DNA of 64,000 bases from Lojkania enalia. Lineage: Eukaryota; Ascomycota; Dothideomycetes; Pleosporales. The notes beneath the pieces were generated by a model. That model saw nothing but the letters and a program-made list of their open reading frames with translations. It was not told the origin of the DNA and ran no database searches. The position numbers and the translations under genes are program-made. The stretch spans positions 186,001-250,000 of the forward strand of contig ML986578.1 in NCBI GenBank assembly GCA_010094045.1, read 5' to 3'. Below are positions 1-11,020 of this stretch, in pieces (within the stretch, counting starts at the first letter, position 1; each line of letters begins with the position of its first letter).

Positions 1-192
1 ATTCTCGACAAGCCAATCCGCTAATTGGACAAAGGTCATCTGATCCATGTGGCAGAACTCGTTGAAGCGATTCGGGACGCCATTGAGGAGGCCTCTTGCT
101 CTATCAGCGCCAGAAGGTCCATGAACGGCCATTCCCGACTTTCGGTATTGCTCGGCGTCGCAAGACAGCAGAATGAGCTCGGCAGGGACGGG
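1..192 (-). CDS. Possible N-terminal fragment of a Harbinger/DDE_Tnp_4-like transposase, running off the left edge
   Basis: On the minus strand a frame stays open to the first base of the window. It reads through a stretch containing NGVPNRFNEFCHMDQ and then FVQLADWLVEN. This resembles the N-terminal helical region (an 'NG.P.RF...FRM....F..L..WL' pattern) that precedes the DDE_Tnp_4 domain in fungal Harbinger-type transposases and their domesticated relatives. That family link is from memory of the pattern. No catalytic DDE residue lies inside the window and I see no clear start codon, so the right boundary is approximate. It could be a chance open frame. Confidence 0.3.
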
Positions 193-799
193 AGTGAGGC
201 AGAGAGAAAGAAGAGGTGTACAAACACAAGCGCTTCACAACAAGATCGCGTGACTCACGACTTTTAACGACAGGAAAAGCAAAGCACTTCGTCTGACCAG
301 CAGCAATACGGGAGGGAATGAAGTCGCGAAATCAGGGTGTTGTGCTGGCTCAGCAGCTGATGGGGGGCGGTGGGGCCGAGACCAGCTGTTGCATGTGAAA
401 ATGGGCAGAGTACAATGACATCAACACGGCGGCCAATGAGGCGGCGCCCCTAACCTGAAGCGACGCGGGTACTCTAGACGAGAAACATGAGATGCATAAG
501 ACGGCATCAGGCGCCTCTCATTCCACAGGCCGGGCGCATTGGCGAGCGCTTGGGGACCAGGTGGATATTTATATCATATGAGACCTAGCGTGAGGGTGGC
601 AGGTCCCGTGAGACGCCATGCCTCTTTTGTTACTCCATCCGAGCGGAACTCCGCCGGCAGAACATGATGACTCAGGGAGCGCCATCGTCTTTTGTATTAT
701 ATATCTGAAGCTTATGGATATGCTGCAGTCGAGGCTTCTTTCGACGGTTGGTGATTTTCTTGTCTGCTGGGTGATAGAGGATCTGGAGAAGTCGGTCCA
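193..799. other. Intergenic, upstream of the Zn2Cys6 regulator
   Basis: No supported gene. Open frames here are short and lack recognisable motifs. The part next to position 800 is presumably the promoter and 5' leader of the regulator; I see no clear TATA element or binding site. Confidence 0.4.
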
Positions 800-1975
800 A
801 TGCTTTCATACGTATCTTCGACTCGCAAGAAATCCTGCAGAGATTGTGTCAAGAGCAAGAGGCGCTGCGACTTAGGTTACCCATGCTGCAAGCGCTGCTT
901 CACTAAAGGATTAAATTGTGTATATCCGAATGCTTCAGTCAATGAGGCTGAGGAAGTTGTAGTACGATTGACAACGCCGGACATTCTCCCATTAGCGAAC
1001 GATGAGGCAACTGCGGTTGAGGTAGGATCAGGAGGATCATACCAACTACCTCGACCAGCCCCAGGCATCGATCCGCATCTCCTCCAGTCATCTGATTCTT
1101 CGAGTCCGGAGAGCGTTCAGGATGATTCGCACTATGACCCCCATCAATACAGGTCCCTAGAAGTGCCGCCCATCTACGACCAGCTCTTGGGCCAGCTCCA
1201 TGACATTTCTCATCTGAGCGAAGGGCAGATCCGCGCCAGTATCAAAAGGCTACGCTCTTTCATCCCCCAACTAGCCTACCTAGGTTCAACGCCTTTCATG
1301 CACGCGGCGCAGTACAGCAACTGGCAGCCCTCTGCATACCAGGACAGCTGCAGCCTATCCGCGCTCTACCTCATCCGAACCCCCGATACGACGCCGATTC
1401 TCAGAAAATCGATAGATGCCAAGGTATCCTCACTCGTGGCGTCCTCGAGCGGATGGACGCTAGCCGAACACCTCGCCGCCGTGCAAGCCCTCATCATCTA
1501 CCAAATCATCCGGCTCTTCGACGCAGACCTAGGCCTCCAACAGCTGGCCGAGAAGCAAGACAAGCACCTCCTCGAAGTCTGGTCCGCGCACCTCTGGAAA
1601 CGCTACTTCAACGAAAAGCAAACGTTTCCTTCGTGTCACGATAGCTGGGCGTTTGAGGAATCGCTCCGCCGCACGGTCCTACTGTCTGTTTTCCTCCGCG
1701 GCATCTGGAATTGCGTGAGGAGTGGCGGCTACTGTGATCAGGTGCATATTCTGGCGAGATTGCCGCTGACGCGCGATTTTTCGCTGTGGCAGAGTGATGT
1801 TGGAGAGTGGAACAGGAAGGCGGAGGGCACGATGTATGCGAAGAGTTTGATGGCGTACTTGGATTTCACGGCTGGGTGGAAGAATGGGGCTACGACGGAT
1901 CATTTGACCGAGTGGGAGAAGCTGTTGATTATAGCCTGTAGAGGGAAAGAAGATCCGGCTTTGCTAAATATTTAA
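800..1975 (+). CDS. Zn(II)2Cys6 fungal-type transcription factor, 391 aa
   Basis: The start is the ATG at 800. The zinc cluster is immediately N-terminal: Cys13-x2-Cys16-x6-Cys23, then Cys30-x2-Cys33-x6-Cys40, the binuclear cluster that binds two zinc ions and contacts CGG-type half sites. After an acidic, Ser/Pro-rich linker (about residues 75-130) the rest is a mostly helical region of the length seen in small AflR/AurR2-like regulators. No intron is needed and the frame ends in TAA at 1973-1975. It is probably nuclear. The closest intact neighbour is the MFS transporter 3.5 kb away, with a kinase relic between, so a regulator/transporter partnership is possible but unproven. Target genes cannot be inferred. 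Confidence 0.85.
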   Translation: MLSYVSSTRKKSCRDCVKSKRRCDLGYPCCKRCFTKGLNCVYPNASVNEAEEVVVRLTTPDILPLANDEATAVEVGSGGSYQLPRPAPGIDPHLLQSSDSSSPESVQDDSHYDPHQYRSLEVPPIYDQLLGQLHDISHLSEGQIRASIKRLRSFIPQLAYLGSTPFMHAAQYSNWQPSAYQDSCSLSALYLIRTPDTTPILRKSIDAKVSSLVASSSGWTLAEHLAAVQALIIYQIIRLFDADLGLQQLAEKQDKHLLEVWSAHLWKRYFNEKQTFPSCHDSWAFEESLRRTVLLSVFLRGIWNCVRSGGYCDQVHILARLPLTRDFSLWQSDVGEWNRKAEGTMYAKSLMAYLDFTAGWKNGATTDHLTEWEKLLIIACRGKEDPALLNI

Positions 1976-3526
1976 GCGGTAGGGGAATCGGAAGTAGGAC
2001 GTGGACGGGGAATGTAATGGCCCGCCTGAGGAAATCCTAGGTACTCTATTGTCCGCATTGTTGCACTGTTTTGGACGCCAGGGGTTTTAGGCATGTCTTG
2101 TTCCCGGCTGGAAATTTGACTGGAGTCGATTGGTGGGTCAATGGAGAAGCGGTGTCGTTTTCCGAGCTTCATCCTAGTATATTGGAAGTGCAAGATGAAT
2201 GGATGCGCAGTAAAGAAACTAGGAGGAATCAACGTCGCCACAAGGACACTATATAGAAGTTAAGAAGAGGGAGATGTATGATATTTTAAGGACGACAAAA
2301 TAATTAACAATACACAAATTTCTAAACTAGATACCTAATATGAAACATTCTTATTAAACATAGATTACATTTTTCGTTTCCTATTTTATATTCCATAGGA
2401 GCTAGCCCACCCGCGAACCATTGGGTGTGGAGCCACTGATCGCTCCAAGAACCTCAACCGTTCACGAAGCTCCGACTCTTGGCTTGCTACATATTCTATG
2501 AAGCTCCCCGGTGACGACATGGGACTAATATGTCATAGGACGGACCGATCCTTATATAGTGTGCCATTTCCGTCATATTTGCATCCGCTCACAAAGCTTT
2601 ATTGCCAGATCTGTCGCCTTCTTCTTTCAGACAGAGTTGTCTGCCTAACCCAACCTCCACCGGATCGGCTTCACGTTCGCTCTCCAAACAAATTCTACCA
2701 GGCGATCTTGGGCATCTATCCTCTCGCATACCGGGAGGTATACTACATACATGCTATACGGCGAAAACTGGCTCCGTATAGGCCGTAATTGGTATCACCA
2801 ACAGGAACTCAAACAAAAACATTGAACCAAATGCATCATCGGCTTTGATATGAGAATGGTGGGCCAAAGATGCTAGTCTATTCCTTGTATATCATTCGAA
2901 ATCTAGAGCAGCTTGAACTAATATCAACCCGAACTGATGGAAGATTGCTATATGCATTGTCTGATTGAACTAGCTGTCCTAAATGATGAAAACCTAATGA
3001 ATATTAGAAATAGATTGTCCCGGGGCGAGCGAGATAGGCACGAAACGTACCTCGAGGGTGTACTCTAGTAGAACCCAATGTTACAAGATGTTGGTCTCGT
3101 TCTGCATTGGTCTGTTTAGGTTCCACATAAGCACGCTTAAGCACGGCGAGTCTCTGAAAGAATCGGATTTTTTGTCTACATAAAATCTTCTAAAGCAGGC
3201 AGCACCGCAACCATAATACTCATCGGAAGCATTTATATAACTCCGTAATTCCCTATGAATTAAAACTCACTTCCAGTCCATCTCTTCTTTGGGTCGATAG
3301 CTAGAGGCCCTAGCGCTGGCAATCGATTTGGCTTAGAAGTTCGTATACTCGTAGGGCTTACGCTACGCGCTAGGATTTCGTCCTGAAAGTAACTGCTGAC
3401 GACGTATAAAACAATTAAGATCCAAAAAAAAAAAAAAAAAATTTTTCCGGCTAGTTACTCAGACATGGTCAGACTTGCTAGCCGAGTCTACCTCGAGTAG
3501 TGTCACGGATTTCGAGGAGACGATTC
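1976..3526. other. AT-rich intergenic stretch
   Basis: No gene recognised. Short open frames (for example near 2071-2256 and 2498-2788) have no motifs and no supporting splice structure. A run of A then T lies at about 3424-3446. The composition resembles the region around the kinase relic that follows. Confidence 0.5.
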
Positions 3527-4906
3527 ATGAGCTCCCCCACGGCCACAATGGGCCTAGGCCAACCCCTCGAAGAGGAGCAGCTCCTATGGTACAACTCTGA
3601 TCAGTTCTATCCGGTATGCACTAGAGAGATTCCCGACTATAGCTTCAATGTAATGGGAAAGCTCGGGTACGGCGCGCATTCCACAGTCTGGCTTTGTCGA
3701 GACATCAAGTATACGTGCCGTGGCACTTCTATTGCCGTACCGAGTGATACAAGGAAAGAGATAGCAGCTTCATCGCCATAAAGGTCTACACTTAAGACAT
3801 TGGCCGACCTGTGCGTATTCAACGGGAGCTACAGTTCTACGAGCACGCTAGTGTACTCGGTTCTCTGCACCATGGTCAACCCTTTATTCGTAGTCCATTG
3901 GGAACACTTGAAATCACCGGTCCTGTCGGCCACCACTACCTGTGCCTGCTCATCCCCAGATGCATACGACGATCCGAGATCTCCAGTACATAAACAAATC
4001 ACATAGACTAAATAAACAGTTCTTAAGGTGGACGCTATCCAACCTACTAAAAGCTCTCTCGTTTCTGCATCAGGAAGTTAAAGTGGTACACAGAGGTAAA
4101 ACCCTCGCAACTTCATATTTCCCTAGCTTATAAATAGGCTTAGACATTAATCTATTAAATACTATGTTAACTGCAGATGACGAATCTATACTAAATAATT
4201 TTGAAAGAGCCGAGGCAGAAGATCCATCGCCAACAAAAGTCGTTGATGATATTCGCGTCATATACAGCTCCCGGTAACTAGGTCTACCTAGGGATGCCCC
4301 GTAGGTTTGGCCAGTCCTCTATAACTTTGGAGAAGCTTCCACAAGAGAATCTCAGAGGTCTAATTCCGCTCGGACTATACCGTGCCCCAAAGGCATTGTT
4401 TGATATGGAATGGAGTTCGAGCGCTGATATTTGGAATGCTGCCGCCTAAGTGGGCATGTGCACCTCTGTATTCTCCTGACCATCACTCAAGTTATATAAT
4501 AGACCTAGAATCCGCTCAAGAATAAGCATTTATTCAACGGGATCGACGGAAACCAACAGTCGTTGGCAACCTACCACGTTGCTGAAATGGTTGCCTATCT
4601 CGAGTTGCCTTCTCTCAAATACATACGAAGAAGCGAGATCACGAAAAAAATTCTTGACGGGCAAGGTTAGCAATGAAGCCCAAACTCCACTACTCGACTA
4701 ACCTGAAATGCACTGAGACGTTGGAAAGGTGCTGGAGGTACGGCTGCACCGCATATTTCCCTTGAAGAATTAATATCTGCCCTCGATGGTGAGACCAAGG
4801 AGTAGTTTCTCAATTTCGTAAGATCAATACTCAAATGGCTACCAGAGAAGAGAGAACAGGCCTCTAAATTTTTCGACGGCCCATGGATGACTGGGGCTAT
4901 ACCATA
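3527..4906 (+). pseudogene. Degenerate SRPK-like protein kinase relic
   Basis: Segments of an SR-protein-kinase-type gene appear in order. First comes the N-terminal EEEQLLWYNSDQFYPV and glycine loop GKLGYGAHSTVWLCRD. Next is an FIAIKV beta-strand with the lysine, then LSNLLKALSFLHQ followed by VVHR in the catalytic-loop region. Then come an insert ending IRVIYSSR, PVLYNFGEAS where kinases have DFG, LYRAPKALF in the activation/APE region, SSADIW, and a C-terminal FVRSILKWLPEKRE. It is broken: TAA follows KVYT, there is a frameshift near 3950, TAA follows IYSSR, TAG follows RDAP, TAA follows the ADIWN segment, and TAG lies in the C-terminal piece. The HRD Asp context and the DFG Asp are altered (NFG), so even a repaired product would be a doubtful kinase. 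Two introns can be proposed (near 3709-3769 and 4095-4176). The ATG at 3527 is the likely ancestral start. Confidence 0.8.
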
Positions 4907-5420
4907 GAAGCAACTTGATTATATTTCGATGGCTAGATGGATGCTTCTGCTTAGGTCACAGTATAACGTAACCTTAACTTCCGGCGTTGGATGCTTTGCT
5001 TCATTTCAGCATGTATTTGAGGGTCTAACGAATTTGCAATAATATTTAAAGCGTCTTAATCTTGCGTCGTCCAACTCATCTTAACTCGCAACCATACGCT
5101 AGACTCTGTGTAGTCCGCATGTACTAGGAAGCGGCCGGTATGAAATAGACAGGAAATGCAATCGTTCCATTTCTAGACCGAGTAGAACAATCACTCAAGC
5201 ACTCACCTGAGCTAGAGCTACTTCGATTGGCTCTAGAGCGAACATATTATGTGAGATAAGTAGTCCGAACATTTTGCCCGGATATGAAATATCCGATATT
5301 GCATGATTCATCATCACCATCATTATCATCATAACTGTTATTTCCCAGCCGATCAACAACGACAATCACCAGAGATGTGCAAGTCCCCATATACTGCACT
5401 CATTAAATTAAAGCCGCTCC
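4907..5420. other. Intergenic
   Basis: No gene or motif recognised. It includes an ATC/TCA-rich short repeat around 5306-5335 (cat/atc repeats), just beyond the 3' end of the MFS gene. Confidence 0.4.
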
Positions 5421-7550
5421 TCAGAATTCCAACCTCGCCACCACAAAAGCAGCAAGCAGATATACAACCTAGCAAACCCGGTTAGTGAGCCTTCCATCCC
5501 CGGCAAACAACATAAAACAACATAGCATAATAAATAACAAATAATGAAAGAAACTGACAACAACAAAATATCTACTCACAGCAGAAACAAAGAACGGCAA
5601 CCCCAACCCCAACTCCCCAACCCCGATCCCCCTTACCCAGAGAAAAGCCATTAGAGGAGCGCCAACGAGCGACCCGAGCGTCTTGGTCAGCATCACGATG
5701 CTAAAGTCCTGTATTTCAGAGTCCGTGAGCGCGATTAGTGGGGATTTAACGAGGGACATTGTGAAGACGGGGAGTGCGGAGCCGAGGGCGTAGATGATGA
5801 GGGCTAGAACATATGAGTACATGTCTAGTAGAATTTGGATGGCATAGAACTGGAGTTGGGCGTTGGTTGTGCGGATAGGGGGACCTGCGTACCGGCGAGC
5901 AGCATCCAGAATTTGGAGGCTAGAGCGATGATTAGGGCGCCGAGGACCGAGATGGCGATGCTAGATTCGGCGGCGAGGTAGTTTAGGCGGACTTCGGAGC
6001 CGTGCACGGGCTTCGAAGTGATAGTGGTGCGGATCAGGCGGGGCACGATGATAGCGAGGAGGAAGATGTTGACGAGGGCTTTGGCAGATAGGAGGTAGCC
6101 GGCCTGTGTTTCGCTGGTTGTTGGATTTTGCTGACGAATACGTAATGTAGTAACTGGACTTACTTGGGCGAAGGTCCAATCGTAGCGCTTGGAGATGTAT
6201 TGTACTAAGAGCTTCGTGTCTGAACTGGCAAGGGCGGTAAGGAAAAAAGATAGTAGGAGTATTTGGAAGTTACGACGTCCTGTGTATATTGGATCGCGGT
6301 TAGCAATGTTCTATTGAATACCTTGGTTGGGCGAAATGAGAGCAAGCTAGCCGGGGATGGCTTGAAGGATATCTGGAGCACCAATATAGCGGTATTACCG
6401 GCCGGCTGCACTCATTTGCTGCAATGAAGGATGCGAAATCAGCAGAACCGGGGGCTTCATACCGGTTATAAGCCGAATAAGTTTACGAGCCACCTGCAAG
6501 ATATCCTGGAAAGCACTCTTGGGTGTTTCAAAAGCATTGTAGTATCTGCTGGGACTTGGTGATCGCTCGGCAAGCAAAGGACCCGCTTCGTCGGCATCAT
6601 TATCCTCGGACCTAGGGATTGGCAAGGGCATGGCTTTATTAGCTTCAGGCAGCATTTTGATAATTGGGATGCCCATTATCAGGAGAGCAATGCTGATCCA
6701 AAACGGAAGCCATAGATTTCGGTTCATGGTGAACGACGCGAGTGAAGGCCCAATAAATGCAACTACATAGCTGATGGAGTTGACATACGAGAAGTACGAT
6801 GCACTATTCAGTATGTAAGCAGATTGAGTCGCCCTTTCGATGATTTTGTAGTCTGACCGCTGAACGTATTCCTGAGCCAGTGAGGAGGTCAGGGTGAATA
6901 TAGCGGAGTTGAATACACATTCGCCGCCTAGAAGGGCCCAAAATGGAGATGCGATAATTGCGCGAGTGGGTAGTATATGTGGAAAATTTCCTATGTTGAA
7001 TCAGACCTGAATCATAATGACACGTAGAAATTGATTGAGGTGAAAACTCACCTACGACCAATGCCCATAGTGGCATGACTATTAGCGGAACCAAGTTACA
7101 CCAAAGTACCACTTTTATACCGAACTTCTCAGCAACGAAACTGAAAGGGATCGTAACCAAGAAGTCTGTGGGGCTCAGGTTAGCCAGATTTTCGTACATG
7201 CTTATTGATCGTCCACTTCACCTACCGCAGACAACAAAGGTGGTCTCCATGATCCCTTGCAACCAACCAAGCTGTCTCTGGACATCATCGATCTTGCATA
7301 ACTTCTCTGGTATCGAGCCATCGGGGTTTATCTTCCCTGGTTCGTGTCGTGAATAGTGTTCTTCGCACAGTCGCTTCTCAATGACACGGTTCAAAGGAAG
7401 TTTGTATAAGTTTGTGGCCATATTAACAAGGATGAGGAGGAATAGCAAGGGCCATATTGATATCCGGCGAGGGTGTGGACCCATGGGCGACGCGTTTCTG
7501 GGTCGACATGATGATGAATCGAACGATGCCCGACTCTCTTCAACAGTCAT
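5421..7550 (-). CDS. Major facilitator superfamily (MFS) transporter, multi-intron
   Basis: This is an integral membrane transporter of about 12 helices, probably a plasma-membrane proton-coupled efflux carrier; the substrate cannot be predicted. Exons in order carry MTVEESRASF, helix 1 (WPLLFLLILVNMATNLYKLPLNRVIE), the WLQGIMETTFVVCG and DFLVTIPFSFVAEKFG loop-2 region, paired helices up to WLPFWISIALLIMGIP, a long charged central loop, then QYISKRYDWTFAQ and LTKTLGSLVGAPLMAFLWV. The last exon, after an intron with gtgagt donor, encodes VVYLLAAFVVARLEF and ends TGA at 5423-5421. The ATG at 7550 is the first ATG in frame. Splicing between about 6466 and 6290 is ambiguous. One model uses small exons and three introns; another leaves an in-frame TAG near 6355. 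Overall length is about 600 residues. Confidence 0.85.
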
Positions 7551-8274
7551 CGTGGTGTATGTGACGCTCGACAATCAGGATGGTGATCGATCCTGCGTAC
7601 TTGTACGATAACCGCGACTCTCAAGCCGTCTTGAAAAGAGGGGCCTGGATGTTGCCGCTGAATGTAGTGATGCACTCCAGTATCATATTCATTGCTCATG
7701 CGGACAATCCACAGATCTTGACGAAGCTTAAGCAGTTTGCAAAAGTTGAGATCTAGGTGGACCGATAAGCGTTATCTTGAGCACTAGCCACGCTTCTTGC
7801 CAATGCAGGAGCCACACATTGTGGCTTGACCTCCTACAAGCAAATTGTATAGGGAACACGAAATTTGATATCTTCTCAAATGAAAGTAATGCAAGATGAT
7901 CTTCTATTTGCATGGATCTGCTTCTTTCCTAATTCTATCGTCTCTTATCTATGCGGGGGGGCGAAGCGACTAGGTTGGCCTTGCCTGAACGCGTGCCAGC
8001 ACATCGCGACGCAGCAAAATTTAAATAACTACTAAGACTCGACGCGGAATATCGCCAAATTCCCTCTCACTGCTTAGTGTATCCAATAGTGCGCCAAACT
8101 CCGACTCTTTTCTCATTAATCGCCGACGGCCCCCTATCTGTCAAGGTTCTGGCGCCTCCGGAGCTGAGAATCCTTGTAAGGGATGACATGCAGAGCCGTA
8201 ATGCATCGCCCTCCTTTCAGGACTTTTCCGATTATCTCCAGGCATGACTCGCCTTATGGTATGCCTTTCCAGTC
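7551..8274. other. Intergenic between the MFS gene start and the small membrane-protein gene end
   Basis: No gene recognised. It should hold the MFS promoter (7551 onward) and the 3' end of the next minus-strand gene. Open frames here lack motifs. Confidence 0.4.
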
Positions 8275-8946
8275 TCATGGAACGCCTTCGCAATAGCCTA
8301 CGCCGTTTCTCGCTACGCATTTTGCCCAAGTGGTTTCTGTGCATCTGTCTCGGCCTTGACGTCGAGCACATTCATCTTGTATTCCTCCCTTCTTGTGTCG
8401 AACTACGAGGTATGCGCCGGCCGAACAGCCTGCACCAAGTAGTATGAATAATAGCAAAATCCCAATCATCCGTGACTTCTTATTGTTCCATGACGAAGCC
8501 AGCGCATCGTACGTGCTGACTTTACCCTCTATGTCGCGGTGAGATATATGGCCTCGCCGCCAGGCGACTGAGTCTAATATGTCGAATGATTCGATGGAGG
8601 CAGGCGAAGGTGGTGCAGATGATGCATCGCAATCAGCGTAACGTGGGCAGATGATGTTGTTTGGTAATGTTCCCTCATTGTCGGCATAAGGCGAAAGCGG
8701 TATGTAATCGGCGAACTTTGACCGTGATAGAGATATCTGCCTTTGTCAGTCTGATTGATAGATTCGATTTTGCATGCTAACCATGCTGGGAGTAGGTGGA
8801 AATAGTACAGAGGAGAGATTGGAAGCAGAAATAGAGTGTCCATGGCTTCCTGTCATTATATGAGGCATCCGGTGAAGTGAAACATCCCACGTCAACAAGG
8901 GATGATACGGCGCTGACGTTTCCATAGGACTTAGAGGGAAGATCAT
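8275..8946 (-). CDS. Small single-pass membrane protein of unknown function, 208 aa, one intron
   Basis: Exon 1 (8946-8782, ATG at 8946) joins exon 2 (8736-8275) across a 45-nt intron with gttagc donor and gcag acceptor. The join keeps the phase and gives 208 residues. The N-terminal 140 residues are polar and Ser/Pro-rich. There are Cys pairs in a motif reading CPRYADC, then a single hydrophobic helix at about residues 145-167 (MIGILLLFILLGAGCSAGAY). A basic/Cys-containing tail with RHKKGG follows and the frame ends TGA. There is no signal peptide, so it could be a type II or tail-proximal anchored protein. I do not recognise the family. The gene is easily missed because neither exon alone is convincing. 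Confidence 0.55.
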
Positions 8947-9735
8947 GTCCCATCCTACTCGCCCAGATGAGGGCAGGGCGGTATGCAAGCCCGTAAAACT
9001 CCATTTGAAATTGTCGCAAGATGAAACGCACCGAGAAGACTTAAGAATTATGCACAAATGGAACACCAATTAATCCTTTTTTTGGGGACCAATTTTTTCT
9101 AACTAATGCTCGTGATATACCTTTTCAGCCCCGCTGTTAAGACAATCTAATGAGCCTACCTAGCCCATACCATGCTGGTATCCCATGACTCTCCGCAATT
9201 CAACAAGGCTCGATTTCCCACGAAAGAAAAGGAAACCAAGCAAAATAAAACAGAAGGGTATCTCTGCTCGCGTAAGCAACAGTTGGCGAGTGAGCCTGAT
9301 TGTGCGGTTGCTGCCTCACGGTAGGCATCCCGAATTCAATTTCAGCCTATACTTGTCCCTCCATTTATCCTCTCGGTAGAGCAATGCAACCCAAATTAGG
9401 CGGATAGTAGAATCCAAGGTCGGGGGGCATTGCTCCACTGAGTGACTTTGTGTGCCATATTCACCTTACTCTACTACCAAAATGGCTTCGACGTAAAGAA
9501 ATGGCGGATGACCGATATATTTTGGTGGTCGAACAGTGACAAAGGAAATCGCTTAAAACAGAGTGAACAAAAATAGACGCTCGAAATGCCGGGAAATGAC
9601 CATGCTATGACGCTCATACACAGGGATTTTTTTTTTTGATACAGGGAATTTGAAATGCCCAAGAGATTCGTTAGAAAACTAACGCACTGGGGTAAGTTGA
9701 ACATCGACTAAGAGCAACTAGAGATTGATATGGTC
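8947..9735. other. Intergenic
   Basis: Nothing supported. It lies between the membrane-protein start and the cyclin stop and contains a short poly-T run at about 9627-9638. Confidence 0.4.
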
Positions 9736-11020
9736 TTAGAGATGCTGGGGAGGGAGATACGTGTTGTGATAGTACTGAGCCTGATGTTGCATATTCGAGG
9801 AATGATCAGGCGTGGGAGTAGAAGGATACACATGGGGGAGCCCTTGAGACTTAGCCATATGGCCATGAGTGAATTGCTCGTTCTCGGGGGTAATTGGTGG
9901 AGTAAGACATCCATGCTGTACAATTGTTCCGTATTGAGTTTTCTGAGGGGTTTGAGGTCCAAGGTATGGGTCTGCCACCAGCTTCGACTCTTCGATAAGA
10001 GCAGTCGGGGGGGTTGGGGGGGCAGCAGCAGCAGTACGCCTGGCAATTTGAGCTTGGCGCTGGAGGAAGTCATCCACAGTTGCAGACACACTCGAGTGAT
10101 GCATTGATGCATACTTCCGTGATAAAACCTGAGAGGGTTGATACAAGTGGTTGGAAAGGCTCATGACGGTTTGTGGATCATAAGCACCGGCCCACTCCGA
10201 TGTGCTTGCCTGGGTACGGGATAGGATGCACCTAGCAAGTGCAAGGGATGACCTAGCAAGAACAGAGGGCTTCGTGGAAACGAACTCCTTGTGGAAGAGG
10301 GCAATCTCGGCAATGTACAAGGTCATATGCTCGACCTCTGGGTCGTATGAGCTTTCTGACAACGCAAGCTGGAGGAATGCATCAACTGTGGGATGTCCGA
10401 TGATCCAGTTCAGAGTTTGAAGCACATGCCACTCCATTTGGGTAAACATTTCGTCGTCATAGAGTGAGCAACACATGGACTTTAATTCCCGTACAGTGGG
10501 CACCCGGTCCTTCTTATCACCATACTTGGCGGCAATGAGGAGTGCAGCGCAGCCGACCAATTGGTAGTGACGTTTGTAAACGACCCGACGAGAGCAGTAA
10601 CGATCAAGAAGGTTAACAGCGAGGAACAGGGTCTCGGGAAGAAGTTGGAATGCTGCATGAGCTTCTACGAGGAAATCTAGTAGGTATGGGCGCATGAACC
10701 ATTGAATCTCGGTCTGAATATCAATCGAATTGACGTCGGGAAGAGTTTGAGACTAAGAATAATTAGTATATGCGCGTGTAGGCAACGATGATCTAACTAA
10801 CTTCCATATGCTCCATGTGTTCCATAACATCATCTTGATATTCCATAGCGGTCAACTTCGAGAGTTCCTCTGCGATAGCTCGCTGTTGCATCCTTGCTAT
10901 AGCTCGGTCACGCTCCCTCTTTTCCGCCCGAATGGCGTAGATGCCGTCATCTTGCGCCTGCTCGACAAAGTAACTGTCGCAGTGGCCATATCGGGATTGC
11001 GAAGGTTGCTGATAAGCCAT
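9736..11020 (-). CDS. G1/S-type cyclin (Cln/Puc1-like), 411 aa, one intron
   Basis: This is a regulatory subunit of the cyclin-dependent kinase that drives the G1/S transition. Exon 1 (11020-10802) gives an N-terminal segment with HMEHME. A 49-nt intron (10801-10753) separates it from exon 2 (10752-9736), and the join is in frame. The cyclin box begins at about residue 85 (EIQWFMRPYLLDFLVEAH) and contains FLAVNLLDRYCSRR, LVGCAALLIAAKYGDKK and MEWHVLQTLNW. A second helical repeat follows (residues about 200-270), then a long Pro/Thr/Gln-rich tail with several TP and SP sites, typical of phosphodegron-controlled G1 cyclins. The start is the first ATG, and the length fits fungal Cln proteins. 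It most resembles filamentous-fungal CLN/PucA proteins; the exact orthologue is inferred. Confidence 0.9.
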
